Shown piece after piece: positions 52,106 to 61,563 of a stretch of DNA of 64,000 bases. Source of the DNA: an uncultured Granulosicoccaceae bacterium (lineage in GTDB: Bacteria; Pseudomonadota; Gammaproteobacteria; Granulosicoccales; Granulosicoccaceae); contig CALJNA010000029.1 in the NCBI GenBank assembly GCA_937981955.1, positions 26,045 through 90,044 of the forward strand. The letters are read 5' to 3'. The stretch's first letter is position 1, and each line of letters opens with the position of its first letter. Both the position numbers and the translations under genes were made by a program. Below the pieces are notes generated by a model, which saw only the letters and a program-made list of their open reading frames with translations, did no database searches and was not told the origin of the DNA.

Positions 52106-53074
52106 ATGAAAATTCTGGCTACATCTGCATACGAAACACACGAAATACTCGACGCCTTTGTTGCTACAGCCGCGAAGGATCAGTTTGGCAAACACACGCT
52201 GTGTGATTCGCCGGAAGAAGCTGACGTGATCATCTTCATTGAAAATACTCATTTCGATGATTACTTGTATAAACGTGTGCGCGAGCATGACCTGGTGCGT
52301 CGATATCGTGAAAAAACGTTTATGTACAATGAAGCCGACAAGCCATGGTCAGCTCTACCTGGTTTGTATTGCTCGATGCCCCGTCGGTTTTTTCAGCACA
52401 GTAAGCAAATCGCATTCCCATATATTTGCACACCGAATGAGTTCATAAAGGACGTACACACCTGGGATGTTGAAAAACGCTGGCTGTTTTCGTTTGTTGG
52501 TTCTACCAGCCATCGTTGTCGGCATGAAGTCATTGCGCTGTCTCAGGCCAGTAAAGGTGTTCAGGATACGTCTGAATTCAATGTTTGGGATTGCACCAAA
52601 GATACCAAGGCATCGCAGGGAATGAACTTCGCTCACACCATGGCGGAGAGTCATTTTATGTTGTGCCCGAGAGGGATAGGCACATCATCGTATCGGTTGT
52701 TTGAAACACTGGAAGCGGGGCGAGCACCGGTGATCATCTCAAACCAGTGGGTTCCCACACCGCACATTAACTGGGATTTTGCCGTTCGTGTTGACGAGCG
52801 GGATATCAAGTCGATTCCGACGCTGTTGCGATCCATCGAGAACGAAGCGGCAGACCGGGGAAAAGCAGCCAGAGCGGCATGGGAATCAGCTTATTCTCCC
52901 GATGTCATGTTTGACACCGTAGCTGAGTCACTGGAATGGTTGCTTGAAGAGCGGCGCTACATGGAAGCAAACCATCCGGTTCGTAAACTGAGAAAAGCGG
53001 CTATTGCTACCGATCTGGCTGTAACAAACATTGCACGCGGTCTACGTCGACAATGGGAGCAGGTTCTATTCTGA
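52106..53074 (+). CDS. Exostosin-like (GT47-type) glycosyltransferase
   Basis: FVGSTSHRCRHEVIAL..MAESHFMLCPRGIGTSSYRLFETLEAGRAPVIISNQWVPTPHINWDFAVRVDE. Confidence 0.8.
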   Translation: MKILATSAYETHEILDAFVATAAKDQFGKHTLCDSPEEADVIIFIENTHFDDYLYKRVREHDLVRRYREKTFMYNEADKPWSALPGLYCSMPRRFFQHSKQIAFPYICTPNEFIKDVHTWDVEKRWLFSFVGSTSHRCRHEVIALSQASKGVQDTSEFNVWDCTKDTKASQGMNFAHTMAESHFMLCPRGIGTSSYRLFETLEAGRAPVIISNQWVPTPHINWDFAVRVDERDIKSIPTLLRSIENEAADRGKAARAAWESAYSPDVMFDTVAESLEWLLEERRYMEANHPVRKLRKAAIATDLAVTNIARGLRRQWEQVLF

Positions 53075-53170
53075 GGTTTTAGCGCTTGTTATTACTTTTC
53101 CAGTTAACCTTGTTCAATTTATGTGTTATACAAGGTGTGGAGGTCGAAAAAGACAAGCAATAAAAGCGTC

Positions 53171-53722
53171 ATGAATGCCAAAGTATTACGTCTGAACAAG
53201 GCCGGTACGCCCATTGCCTGGTTGAGCTGGCAGGAAACTGCAACGCTCATGGTCAAGGATCAGGTGATTTGGAGTCTCGGTGAAGTTATCCATACTATCC
53301 ATGGTGGCTACAACAGTGCAGGACTGCGCTCGCGTCTTGAACTTCCCAGTATTATTGCTTGCGACGGACGTGTAGACAGCACGGCGTTTACACCACCGTT
53401 AACCAATTCCTTACTGTTTGCACGCGACCAGCAGGTGTGTATGTACTGCGGTGTCGACTTCCCTGTAAAGGATTTGTCTCGAGATCATGTAATCCCGACT
53501 TCACGAGGTGGTCGTGATTTGTGGACCAACTGTGTCACCGCGTGTCGTCGGTGCAATAATCGAAAGGGTAGCAAAACCCCTGAAGAAGCGAACATGCAAC
53601 TGCTTGCAGTTCCGTTTGCGCCCAACCGGTACGAGTTTTTCTACCTGTCTAATCGTGATGTTCTGGCGGACCAAATGGATTTTTTAAAAACCCGATTTTC
53701 CAAGCGAGTCAGCTGGAGCTAG
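53171..53722 (+). CDS. HNH endonuclease family protein
   Basis: CMYCGVDFPVKDLSRDHVIPTSRGGRDLWTNCVTACRRCNNRKGSKTPEEA. Confidence 0.92.
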   Translation: MNAKVLRLNKAGTPIAWLSWQETATLMVKDQVIWSLGEVIHTIHGGYNSAGLRSRLELPSIIACDGRVDSTAFTPPLTNSLLFARDQQVCMYCGVDFPVKDLSRDHVIPTSRGGRDLWTNCVTACRRCNNRKGSKTPEEANMQLLAVPFAPNRYEFFYLSNRDVLADQMDFLKTRFSKRVSWS

Positions 53723-53755
53723 CTGATTGGTTGGCTAGTGTGATTCGTTGGCCAG

Positions 53756-55279
53756 TTAAAGCGATGCCCGATGAATGGCAGATAGCTTAACCAGTAGCTG
53801 GTCGATATAGTCAACAAACAAACCTTCGTTTTCCCCCAGTCCGGAAATTTGCACCACGTGCAAACCACTAACACCAATAAGTGTGTAGTAGGTCAAGCCA
53901 TTCTCGCTGGCTTCTTTGGTCATATACAAGAGCGCGGGTTCCAGTGAACCTGCGTTATTGGCCACTTTCACCAGATCGTCTGCTCGTTGTAAATGAGCAC
54001 CTTTTAGTCTTGTGTTTTCGTGCAGGGTTTTTCCGAACAGCTTCGCTGTTGCAACAGATTCTGTTTTGAGCACAGTTAATTCGATTGGTGCAAAGCTTGG
54101 CTCAGACTGGTTATACAGTTGCATTGCAACCATTGAGGTTATCAATCGTGTGAATCCGTCAACCGCCGCGTTACGTCTGGTGGGGTCGGTTCGCAGGTTT
54201 ACGCCTTTCAATGGAGAGGTTTGCACGCTGGTCCAGGGCGAATCCAACCATGGGTGATTCAGACTTTTACTGGCGGAGAGCAGTTGTTGATTGCGCTGTT
54301 CGCGTTCAGTGTTTGGGTAACTGGCCGGGTCCAGGATTTGAATCGGATCCTGCGGTGGGTTGCTGAGTAAGTCATTAATCAGCTTCGCACCGTTTGGACG
54401 TTGAGCCAGATTAGTGATGAATCGCTCGCCTTCAACGTAAGAATATTCCAGCACGTTTCGACTGATTGCTTGTACAGGCTGGGTCAACTTGTTTGGCGGG
54501 TTTCGGCGACCAAACATGAACTCGTCAAGTGCTTCAAGGCCGGAAAGACAATTTGCTTTGCCACAGATGTTGCGCGTGACCCATTGTGCATGCCCTTCAA
54601 ATGCAGCAGATTGCGCGAACGATGCGCGAAAATTTAAATCACGGTTTTCGTGAATACGGTATCGCTTGTCATCGGCTGCATGCACAAGCTCGTGTATTAG
54701 CAGTGCCAGTATGGCTGATTCCTGTACTTCGCCTTCGTTAGGTAACGAGCGCTGGTAGCTTTGCATCAGTGGCTGGCTCACCATGACTTCACCTGTACGA
54801 GTTGCATAGAGTGCTGCATACGTACCTTTTTGGCCACTCATGACTGAGTCCAAAAACTTATTGGCAAAGTTGCGGTTATTGAACTGGCTGTTTACTAGTC
54901 TTTTTGTCTCGTGACTAACTTCGGCTGTAATGGATCGGTCGTTCGCAATGTTCAGCTTCACATCAGATAAGTCGACACCGGTTTCCCGTTCAACCAATGA
55001 TCTTGCCTGAGAGAAAAGTGGTTGCATGCGTTCACGCCAGTTCGCCCAATCTGCATTGTTCGACTGTTCGTACTTTTTAATAACGAGAGGTTGGCTTTGT
55101 GCCGGAGCCAGTAAATTCTGTGGTTTGGAGCGTGGTTCTGTACTGGTCTGACAGCCGGCCAGAACGATCAGAGCAAGCACTGCACTCAGGCCTCGAGTAT
55201 CCATAGTAAAGCGAGTTAATGCTCTACTTTGGTTTGATGAAATAGCAGTGGTGTCTGACATGGCTCGGCCGCGTGGCAA
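53756..55279 (-). CDS. Putative zincin-like metallopeptidase lipoprotein
   Basis: Lipobox-like LIVLAGC; HEXXH in LLIHELVHAADDKRYRIHENRD; otherwise no family recognised. Confidence 0.6.
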   Translation of the reverse strand: MPRGRAMSDTTAISSNQSRALTRFTMDTRGLSAVLALIVLAGCQTSTEPRSKPQNLLAPAQSQPLVIKKYEQSNNADWANWRERMQPLFSQARSLVERETGVDLSDVKLNIANDRSITAEVSHETKRLVNSQFNNRNFANKFLDSVMSGQKGTYAALYATRTGEVMVSQPLMQSYQRSLPNEGEVQESAILALLIHELVHAADDKRYRIHENRDLNFRASFAQSAAFEGHAQWVTRNICGKANCLSGLEALDEFMFGRRNPPNKLTQPVQAISRNVLEYSYVEGERFITNLAQRPNGAKLINDLLSNPPQDPIQILDPASYPNTEREQRNQQLLSASKSLNHPWLDSPWTSVQTSPLKGVNLRTDPTRRNAAVDGFTRLITSMVAMQLYNQSEPSFAPIELTVLKTESVATAKLFGKTLHENTRLKGAHLQRADDLVKVANNAGSLEPALLYMTKEASENGLTYYTLIGVSGLHVVQISGLGENEGLFVDYIDQLLVKLSAIHRASL

Positions 55280-55354
55280 TAATGTATGCCTGGCAGTCTA
55301 CCGAGCTTGAGAATCAACGGGGGTAGCGCGTAATCAAAATGACGTCCAGTCGGA

Positions 55355-55383
55355 CAAAAAAAAGGCGGCTTCGTGAGCCGCCT
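55355..55383 (-). terminator. Intrinsic terminator of the GH16 gene
   Basis: - strand AGGCGGCT-CACGA-AGCCGCCT followed by an uninterrupted T-run. Confidence 0.88.
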
Positions 55384-55420
55384 CGTGATTCAGGAAAATG
55401 TGATGAACTTCGCGCTTGGG

Positions 55421-56923
55421 CTAATTCTTCTGATAGGCCCTGATGTAGTCGATTTGGTAGCGCGCGGGGAACGATGTGTTTCCATCCGGGTCGCCGGGCC
55501 ACCACCCACCGACGGCGAGGTTAACCAGTAAATACATGTCTTCCCATGAAACATTGCCATCATTGTGTACATTGCGCTCGACGCCATCTACGTACCAGGT
55601 TATTTTGCCTGGTTCCCATCTCATCCCATAGGTATGGAAGTTTTGTGAGAAATCCTCGCCAGGCACCTCGTACGACGGTGTAGATCGCAAGTTCCAGTTT
55701 TCGTAGTAGTGATAGGTGTTGTATATGGTGTTGGGCTTGTCACCAATGTACTCCATGACATCGATTTCCGGCCGACGATCGTTATCGTTCTGATGCAGCA
55801 ACCAGAAGGCGGACCATAAGCCGCGACCCTTTGGCAGCTTTGCGCGCATTTCGACGTAGCCATAACGCATCTTGAATTTGTTGTAAGTGGTCAGCGCACC
55901 AGACAGATAAGGCTGCCAATTTGCGCTTGATCTCAAATGGTCGGGTGTGCGAATGGCAGAAATGGTCATGTGGTTGCCATCGAATTCGAACGGCGAGTGG
56001 CCAAAGTCCGGATTGTTTATGCGATCTACGTAGTACTGTTTTTCACCGTTGATTATCCAGCCTGGTCCCCAGCGATACGATGAATTCCATTTGCTTGTAT
56101 CGAGCGAGTAACTATTGAACTCATCTGAAAAAACCAGATTGTAGCCATCAGGAACTGAACTGTTCGCTGAAATTGCATCGTCTTGTGGAACAGAACGTTG
56201 TTCGTTAACAGATTCAACACTTGTGGTGTTGCTGTTGTCGGTGGTGCTTGAGGAGCCGTTTGCGGTATTGACCGTCAGAATGTCGGATTTTTCGGAGAAC
56301 GTATCAGTCTGGTTGTAGGCAATGACCATGTAGTTGTAGTCTTCACCCCAGTTCATTGACTGGTCCCGGTACTCGGGAGATGCAACACTTGCCATGTAAC
56401 CGCCGTTGCGGAAGACGTTATAGCCTTTGATATCTCCGGCCGGTGCGCGCCACTTAATGATTGCTTCGTTTCCGTTCTGAATTTCGGCAAACAGTCCTTC
56501 CGGGCGATTCACTGCTGCGTTGTTGGCAGGTGCCGGCGCAGGCGGTGGTGGTGCCGCTTCATTTGAGCCGCCGGTTGCAACCGTTACTTCGCTAGAAATA
56601 GTGCTGAAATTTTTCGCCCTGTCGAAGCCGACAACGCCATACCGGTATTCGCTGTTCGCAGCGACGTCACGATCAACAAAGTTGGTGTCGAATGTGGTGG
56701 CGTAGTACGAACCGTTGCGATACACGTTGTAACCGTAAACCCCGACATCGTCCCAAGGCTTGTGCCAAGTAACTCGGACAGTCGTGTCCCCAATGGCGGT
56801 TACGGTAACGCCATTAATGACCGAAGGCGGCTGATTATCCGCATAAGCGGGAATGGTGTAGACAGTGAACAGACAGGTAAGCAGGCAAGCTTTTAGACAA
56901 CGGGCGTTATCAGTGAATCTCAT
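55421..56923 (-). CDS. Glycoside hydrolase family 16 with two N-terminal fibronectin type III domains
   Basis: Catalytic motif EIDVMEYIGD; two FN3 repeats (ATVRVTWHKPWDDVGVYGYNVYRNGSYYATT.. and EAIIKWRAPAGDIKGYNVFRNGGYMAS). Met at 56923 precedes a signal peptide. Confidence 0.92.
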   Translation of the reverse strand: MRFTDNARCLKACLLTCLFTVYTIPAYADNQPPSVINGVTVTAIGDTTVRVTWHKPWDDVGVYGYNVYRNGSYYATTFDTNFVDRDVAANSEYRYGVVGFDRAKNFSTISSEVTVATGGSNEAAPPPPAPAPANNAAVNRPEGLFAEIQNGNEAIIKWRAPAGDIKGYNVFRNGGYMASVASPEYRDQSMNWGEDYNYMVIAYNQTDTFSEKSDILTVNTANGSSSTTDNSNTTSVESVNEQRSVPQDDAISANSSVPDGYNLVFSDEFNSYSLDTSKWNSSYRWGPGWIINGEKQYYVDRINNPDFGHSPFEFDGNHMTISAIRTPDHLRSSANWQPYLSGALTTYNKFKMRYGYVEMRAKLPKGRGLWSAFWLLHQNDNDRRPEIDVMEYIGDKPNTIYNTYHYYENWNLRSTPSYEVPGEDFSQNFHTYGMRWEPGKITWYVDGVERNVHNDGNVSWEDMYLLVNLAVGGWWPGDPDGNTSFPARYQIDYIRAYQKN

Positions 56924-57061
56924 TTTTATCTCAGTTTGTAACAGCTGGTTGTCTTGGCCAGCCCCGAACGACATTGAGCGGGGGGTGCTCAGTCTTGGCA
57001 CGAAAATTTACAGTGCGTCGACGGAAGCTAATCCTAGCCTGACAACCTGAATTGAACCTTA

Positions 57062-57077
57062 AATTTGTGGACAAATT
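57062..57077. promoter_or_regulatory. Operator-like palindrome upstream of GH16
   Basis: AATTTGT-GG-ACAAATT. Confidence 0.35.
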
Positions 57078-57259
57078 CTCATTTTTTGGCGTTTGACAAG
57101 TACCCGTAACGATTAAGTCTTGAGAACAGTCATAAACGCCTGAAAGTCCTGATACTTATAGCCAGAATCGGACCCAATGGAAGAACACGAACGTTATTTT
57201 AGTTACCCTTTTGCAAGTCGCACGGATTACTTTTCCGTGGTAGAAGGAACCGCGTCTTT

Positions 57260-58243
57260 TCATCCGACCTTGACGACAGTTCTGCCCTGAATTTGACCAC
57301 CAAGGATGACTGGCCCCAAAGCAGGCACTTCACTCAGCGACACTTCATTGATCATTGAGTCGAGTTTGTCCTTGGGCAGATCGGTATGAAGGCGCTGCCA
57401 GGCGCGTTGTCGCGTTTCGGCAGGGCACATAACCGAATCTATACCAAGCAAATTCACGCCGCGTAGCAAAAACGGGATGACCGTGGTTTCCAAAGCTGCC
57501 CCTCCAGCCAAACCGATTGCGGCAACAGACGAGCCGTATTTCATCTGGGTCAGTATGTTGGATAACATGGCCCCGCCGACCGAATCGACACAGCCCGCCC
57601 ATTTTTCCTTGTTCAATGGCTTGCCATTGGGTGTTTCAAGCTCACTGCGTGGGGTTATGGTGGTGACCCCGAGGCTGCGTAAGTGGTCAGCGCTGGATTC
57701 CCTGCCAGTAACTGCTTCCACTTCATAGCCTGTTGCAGCAAGCAGCGCACAGGCGATCGATCCGACACCGCCAGCTGCGCCGGTTACCAGAACCGGGCCG
57801 TTGTTTTTATCCATACCGGCATCTTCAAGAGCCAGAACTCCCAGCATGGCAGCCATGCCGGCGGTACCAATCGCCATAGCCTGGCGTGTGGTCAAGCCGT
57901 CGGGCAGCGGGACAAGCCAATCGGACTTAACGCGCGCCTGCTCGGCATATCCACCCCAGTGAGATTCGCCGACACGCCAACCAGTCAACACCACCTTGTC
58001 ACCTGCCTTGAATTGATCGCTTTGACTTTCCAGCACCGTGCCAGCGAAATCGATACCTGGTACATGCGGGTAATTTCGCACCAGACCACCAAGCCCGCCA
58101 AGCACAAGTCCGTCTTTGTAGTTGATGGTTGAGTAGTCCACCGATACGGTGACATCGCCTTCAGGCAGTGAGGCCGGATCGAGATCGACAAGGCTTGCGC
58201 TCACCTTGCCTTGATCATTTTTATCGACTTGAATTGCTTTCAT
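57260..58243 (-). CDS. acuI: MDR-family acryloyl-CoA reductase-like / YhdH family oxidoreductase
   Basis: VDYSTINYKDGLVLGGLGGLVRNYPHVPGIDFAGTV; GWRVGESHWGGYAEQARV; VTGAAGGVGSIACALLAATGYEV. Confidence 0.85.
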   Translation of the reverse strand: MKAIQVDKNDQGKVSASLVDLDPASLPEGDVTVSVDYSTINYKDGLVLGGLGGLVRNYPHVPGIDFAGTVLESQSDQFKAGDKVVLTGWRVGESHWGGYAEQARVKSDWLVPLPDGLTTRQAMAIGTAGMAAMLGVLALEDAGMDKNNGPVLVTGAAGGVGSIACALLAATGYEVEAVTGRESSADHLRSLGVTTITPRSELETPNGKPLNKEKWAGCVDSVGGAMLSNILTQMKYGSSVAAIGLAGGAALETTVIPFLLRGVNLLGIDSVMCPAETRQRAWQRLHTDLPKDKLDSMINEVSLSEVPALGPVILGGQIQGRTVVKVG

Positions 58244-58278
58244 GGTTTGTTCCTGCAGGAATGGGGTGATTGGTGCAC

Positions 58279-58318
58279 TGACTAATTATTATTCGGCTTG
58301 GTTAGTCATTGTTAGTCA
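58279..58318. repeat. One TGACTAA and two TTAGTCA half-sites upstream of acuI
   Basis: TGACTAA 58279..58285; TTAGTCA 58302..58308 and 58312..58318. Confidence 0.5.
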
Positions 58319-58322
58319 TCAA

Positions 58323-58694
58323 TCAGGAAATTAAGGCTAGTCGGACAAACGGAGCAACCATCGCGTACACCACAAAGAGACAAAATAGAAAAATGCCCAG
58401 TGTGACCAGCGGTCGACGCTTGATGCTGTCGACAAGGCCGGGAGCGCGACCTTCGCGTCGATCGGCTTCATAGTTTGTTCGCGCAGAAATCGCTCGTTGT
58501 TGCTGGTATTCGTTTATCAGTTCTTTTGCGCGTGGCAAATCGTCATCGTTCTCAGCCCAGATCCCGGGCATGGAAATGCCCCAGTTGCCTGCGCTGGTTT
58601 CATAGTTGGCGATGTGATGCTGTTTTAACAAAGCACGAATGTCTTCTGCCTCGTCTTCCGGCACATTGCGCAATCTGAACAGTAATGCGGCCAT
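58323..58694 (-). CDS. Small membrane protein (DUF6164-like)
   Basis: AALLFRLRNVPEDEAEDIRALLKQHHIANYETSAGNWGISMPGIWAENDDDLPRAKELI plus C-terminal TM. Confidence 0.7.
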   Translation of the reverse strand: MAALLFRLRNVPEDEAEDIRALLKQHHIANYETSAGNWGISMPGIWAENDDDLPRAKELINEYQQQRAISARTNYEADRREGRAPGLVDSIKRRPLVTLGIFLFCLFVVYAMVAPFVRLALIS

Positions 58695-58750
58695 GAATGA
58701 ATGCCGGTTTGAGTATGCCTTTACGTGGGTGCATTATACCTTGATATAGC

Positions 58751-59578
58751 CTAAATTAGGTCGGAGTAGAGCTGCTCTAGTTCGAGCGCAAAAATCTCGT
58801 TGCCGCGTTTTTTCGCACCCGTTTGCAGAATCTCGAACTTCTTTTTGAAAACGGCTTCGGCGAGCTCGGTTTGTACCCTTGTCAGTTCGTTGCTGCGCAG
58901 CAGCTTCGCTAATGCCTGCAGCCGGAAGCGGTCCATACCCCAGTATTTTCTCGACAACTGGTCTTTATGCCCACCGGTTTTTTCCAACAGCGCCTGGTCT
59001 ACAAACAGCACCGGAAAGCGCGCGCATATGCGTAACCATAAATCATAGTCTTCACACGCAGGGAGTGATTCATCAAACAGGCCGACAGACTTAAACAGCG
59101 AGCGATGGATCATCACAGCCGAAGGTGAGATGGCGCACAACGGCAGACAGTATTCGAAAATGTCTCCACCGCGCTTCTGATGCTTGTTCATGGGATTCAC
59201 GCGCTTACCGTTACGAATCCAGTGTTCATCGCAGTGACATAATTTGATTTCCGGCCGTTCGTTTATCGCCTGCATTTGCACTGCGAGCTTTTTCGGAAAC
59301 CAGCGATCATCCGAATCGAGAAATCCTAACCACGAGTAGTTCGCTATCTGCACACCCTGATTGCGAGCATGTGAAACGCCGTGATTCGTTTGACTGATCA
59401 GTTTTACGGTTGGAAAGCGTTCGGCAATGTGCGCAGCGGTATCATCTTCTGAACCATCATCCACAACAATAATTTCGTTTGCCGGTAGTGTTTGGTTCAG
59501 GACAGATTCAATTGCCTCACAGACAGCGCTGCATCGATTGTAGGTTGGGATAATTACACTGATGCCGGTCTGCGTCAT
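58751..59578 (-). CDS. Family 2 glycosyltransferase
   Basis: ISVIIPTYNRCSAVCEAIESVLNQTLPANEIIVVDDGSEDDTA; GFLDSDDRW. Confidence 0.93.
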   Translation of the reverse strand: MTQTGISVIIPTYNRCSAVCEAIESVLNQTLPANEIIVVDDGSEDDTAAHIAERFPTVKLISQTNHGVSHARNQGVQIANYSWLGFLDSDDRWFPKKLAVQMQAINERPEIKLCHCDEHWIRNGKRVNPMNKHQKRGGDIFEYCLPLCAISPSAVMIHRSLFKSVGLFDESLPACEDYDLWLRICARFPVLFVDQALLEKTGGHKDQLSRKYWGMDRFRLQALAKLLRSNELTRVQTELAEAVFKKKFEILQTGAKKRGNEIFALELEQLYSDLI

Positions 59579-59706
59579 GCTAGAAAATCGAGCAGGTGAT
59601 CGAGCGTGAATAAATGTGGATAAATCTGTGCATTGTTCTTGTCACTAGTGAATTTTCCATTGACTGCCCATACTATCGCTATTCAACACATGGTGAGGGA
59701 ATCGTT

Positions 59707-60390
59707 TTGGACTCTAAAGTCATTCTTGATAACTTATTGGAAAAATCTCAACAGGCAACAAAAGCCGGTATTGAGATGGCAGAAGAAAAGCTTGGTGTAC
59801 CCGAGTCGGGCGAACAACGCGATGCCATGCTTAATGGCATGGGCAAAGGTGCGCTTGCCGCAGGTGCTGTGGCACTGCTGCTCGGCACCAAAGGTGGTCG
59901 CCAGCTAACTGAAACTGCGTTAAAAGTGGGTGGGCTCGCTGCAGCTGGTGGTCTTGCCTATACGGCATACAACAGATGGCAGCAACAACAGGGTGGCCAG
60001 ATTCAACACACCGGCACGCCCATTGTTGAGCTCAACAATACCGAGGCTGATACTCGAAGCGAGGCGATAGTAAAAGCCATGATCAGCGCGGCAAAGTCCG
60101 ATGGTCATGTCGATATCGAAGAACAAAAACTGATTAGCGCGAAAATCGAAAGTCTGGGGTTGGAGCAGGAGATTACTTCATTCATGATGCGCGAACTGAA
60201 CAAGCCACTGGATGTTGCCGAAGTGGTGGCATCGGCCGATTCACCGGAAGCTGCTGCAGAAATCTATTTGGCGTCTGCGATGGTTGTCGATCTGGATTCG
60301 CCTGATGAAAGAAAGTATATGGACTCTCTGGCTGCGGGTCTGAAGCTTGATGCCGAGATTGTGAAAGAGCTTGAGTCAGGTGTGAGTTAA
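59707..60390 (+). CDS. DUF533 / TerB-like family membrane protein
   Basis: TTG start; GMGKGALAAGAVALLLGTKGGRQLTETALKVGGLAAAGGLAYTAYNRWQQQQGG and AMISAAKSDGHVDIEEQKLISAKIESLGLEQEI. Confidence 0.85.
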   Translation: MDSKVILDNLLEKSQQATKAGIEMAEEKLGVPESGEQRDAMLNGMGKGALAAGAVALLLGTKGGRQLTETALKVGGLAAAGGLAYTAYNRWQQQQGGQIQHTGTPIVELNNTEADTRSEAIVKAMISAAKSDGHVDIEEQKLISAKIESLGLEQEITSFMMRELNKPLDVAEVVASADSPEAAAEIYLASAMVVDLDSPDERKYMDSLAAGLKLDAEIVKELESGVS

Positions 60391-60425
60391 TTGCCTGAGT
60401 TGCTGGCAGGGTAAATCTGTGTTGG

Positions 60426-61436
60426 TTATCGCTGCACCTCATCTGCAACGATAGCCACACAATCACCTTGTTCGATTAACCCTCTGTGATGGTGTGACAT
60501 CAAAATTCCGTTTCTATCGGCTTTAATAACAACCGTGTCGGGTCCGGTGTTTCCATGTTGAATTATTTTTGCGAGCGGGCTGCCCATATACACATCGTCA
60601 CCGACTTCCTTGCACATCTCAAGTAAGCCGGCGTTGGGTGCAATGACGTAGTTTTTGTGTGAGCTTACTTCGAGCATGCGAGTTGCGCGAAGCACCAGTT
60701 CCTGATTCAGAACGCCAGCCTGTACCAACACATTCCGACAACCAATGTGCGCAATATCAATGCTATGCGCACTGACGCTGCCACCGCCACCCAGGCGCAC
60801 TGCAACAAAATCTTTTTCATCCATCTGCACCGCATTAGCCAGACTGCCACGGTGGCCGGGTAATAGTCTTGCGCTGTAGGGTGCGCCAAAGGCAATCATA
60901 TTTTGTTCGGCGCTTTTTTGAAGTTCGTGATTGCTTTCGTTGAAGTGCACAGCGGCAAGCGAGGTAAAACGTGCAGATGCGCCACCGGATTGAATTTCAA
61001 TGACCAGTGATGCTGGTTTGACCACAGTGTCGTAAATGAGTGCCGCCATCTGTTCGGTGATTGAACCATCTTGATCACCCGGGAAGGCTTCATCCAGATC
61101 TTTGCCATCAACGGGTGTGTATCGGGACTGGGCCGAGGTGGCCAGTGGATTCATGTTAGGCACGACGATAAGGCAACCACTGATATCCTCAACTTGAGTG
61201 GTCTCAATGAGCCGGTGCAGCGTTACCTGGCCATCAAATTCATCACCATGAGCACCTGCCATTAGCGTGATCGTGGGGCCGTCACCATTGCGCATAACGC
61301 AGACTGGAATTTGTACGGTTCCGAATGCCGAGCGTTCGCTGGCACACGGCAAGCTCAGGAATCCGTGTTGCTTGCCTTCCACATTAATATCGATTGTGCA
61401 GTCGGCAACGCGTGCCTGTTGACTGGAAATGCTCAT
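60426..61436 (-). CDS. Succinylglutamate desuccinylase/aspartoacylase family protein
   Basis: LMAGAHGDEFDGQVTLHRLIE, VVPNMNPLATSAQSRYTPVDGKDLDEAFPG, SLVIEIQSGG. Confidence 0.88.
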   Translation of the reverse strand: MSISSQQARVADCTIDINVEGKQHGFLSLPCASERSAFGTVQIPVCVMRNGDGPTITLMAGAHGDEFDGQVTLHRLIETTQVEDISGCLIVVPNMNPLATSAQSRYTPVDGKDLDEAFPGDQDGSITEQMAALIYDTVVKPASLVIEIQSGGASARFTSLAAVHFNESNHELQKSAEQNMIAFGAPYSARLLPGHRGSLANAVQMDEKDFVAVRLGGGGSVSAHSIDIAHIGCRNVLVQAGVLNQELVLRATRMLEVSSHKNYVIAPNAGLLEMCKEVGDDVYMGSPLAKIIQHGNTGPDTVVIKADRNGILMSHHHRGLIEQGDCVAIVADEVQR

Positions 61437-61563
61437 GATAGTGCACTATATGTCAGGTTTTGTGTCTATTCCTATCTACAACTGAACAGACCTTCGCTCC
61501 CTAGTAGAATGCAAAAGCCGTGCAACCGCTTCGGCGGTGTCGAGTTAACGATTTATAGAAACC

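Noticed and set aside
61438-61449. ATAGTGCACTAT palindrome at the aspartoacylase-like gene start
   Set aside because: 12-bp palindromes are expected by chance at this scale; no supporting context.
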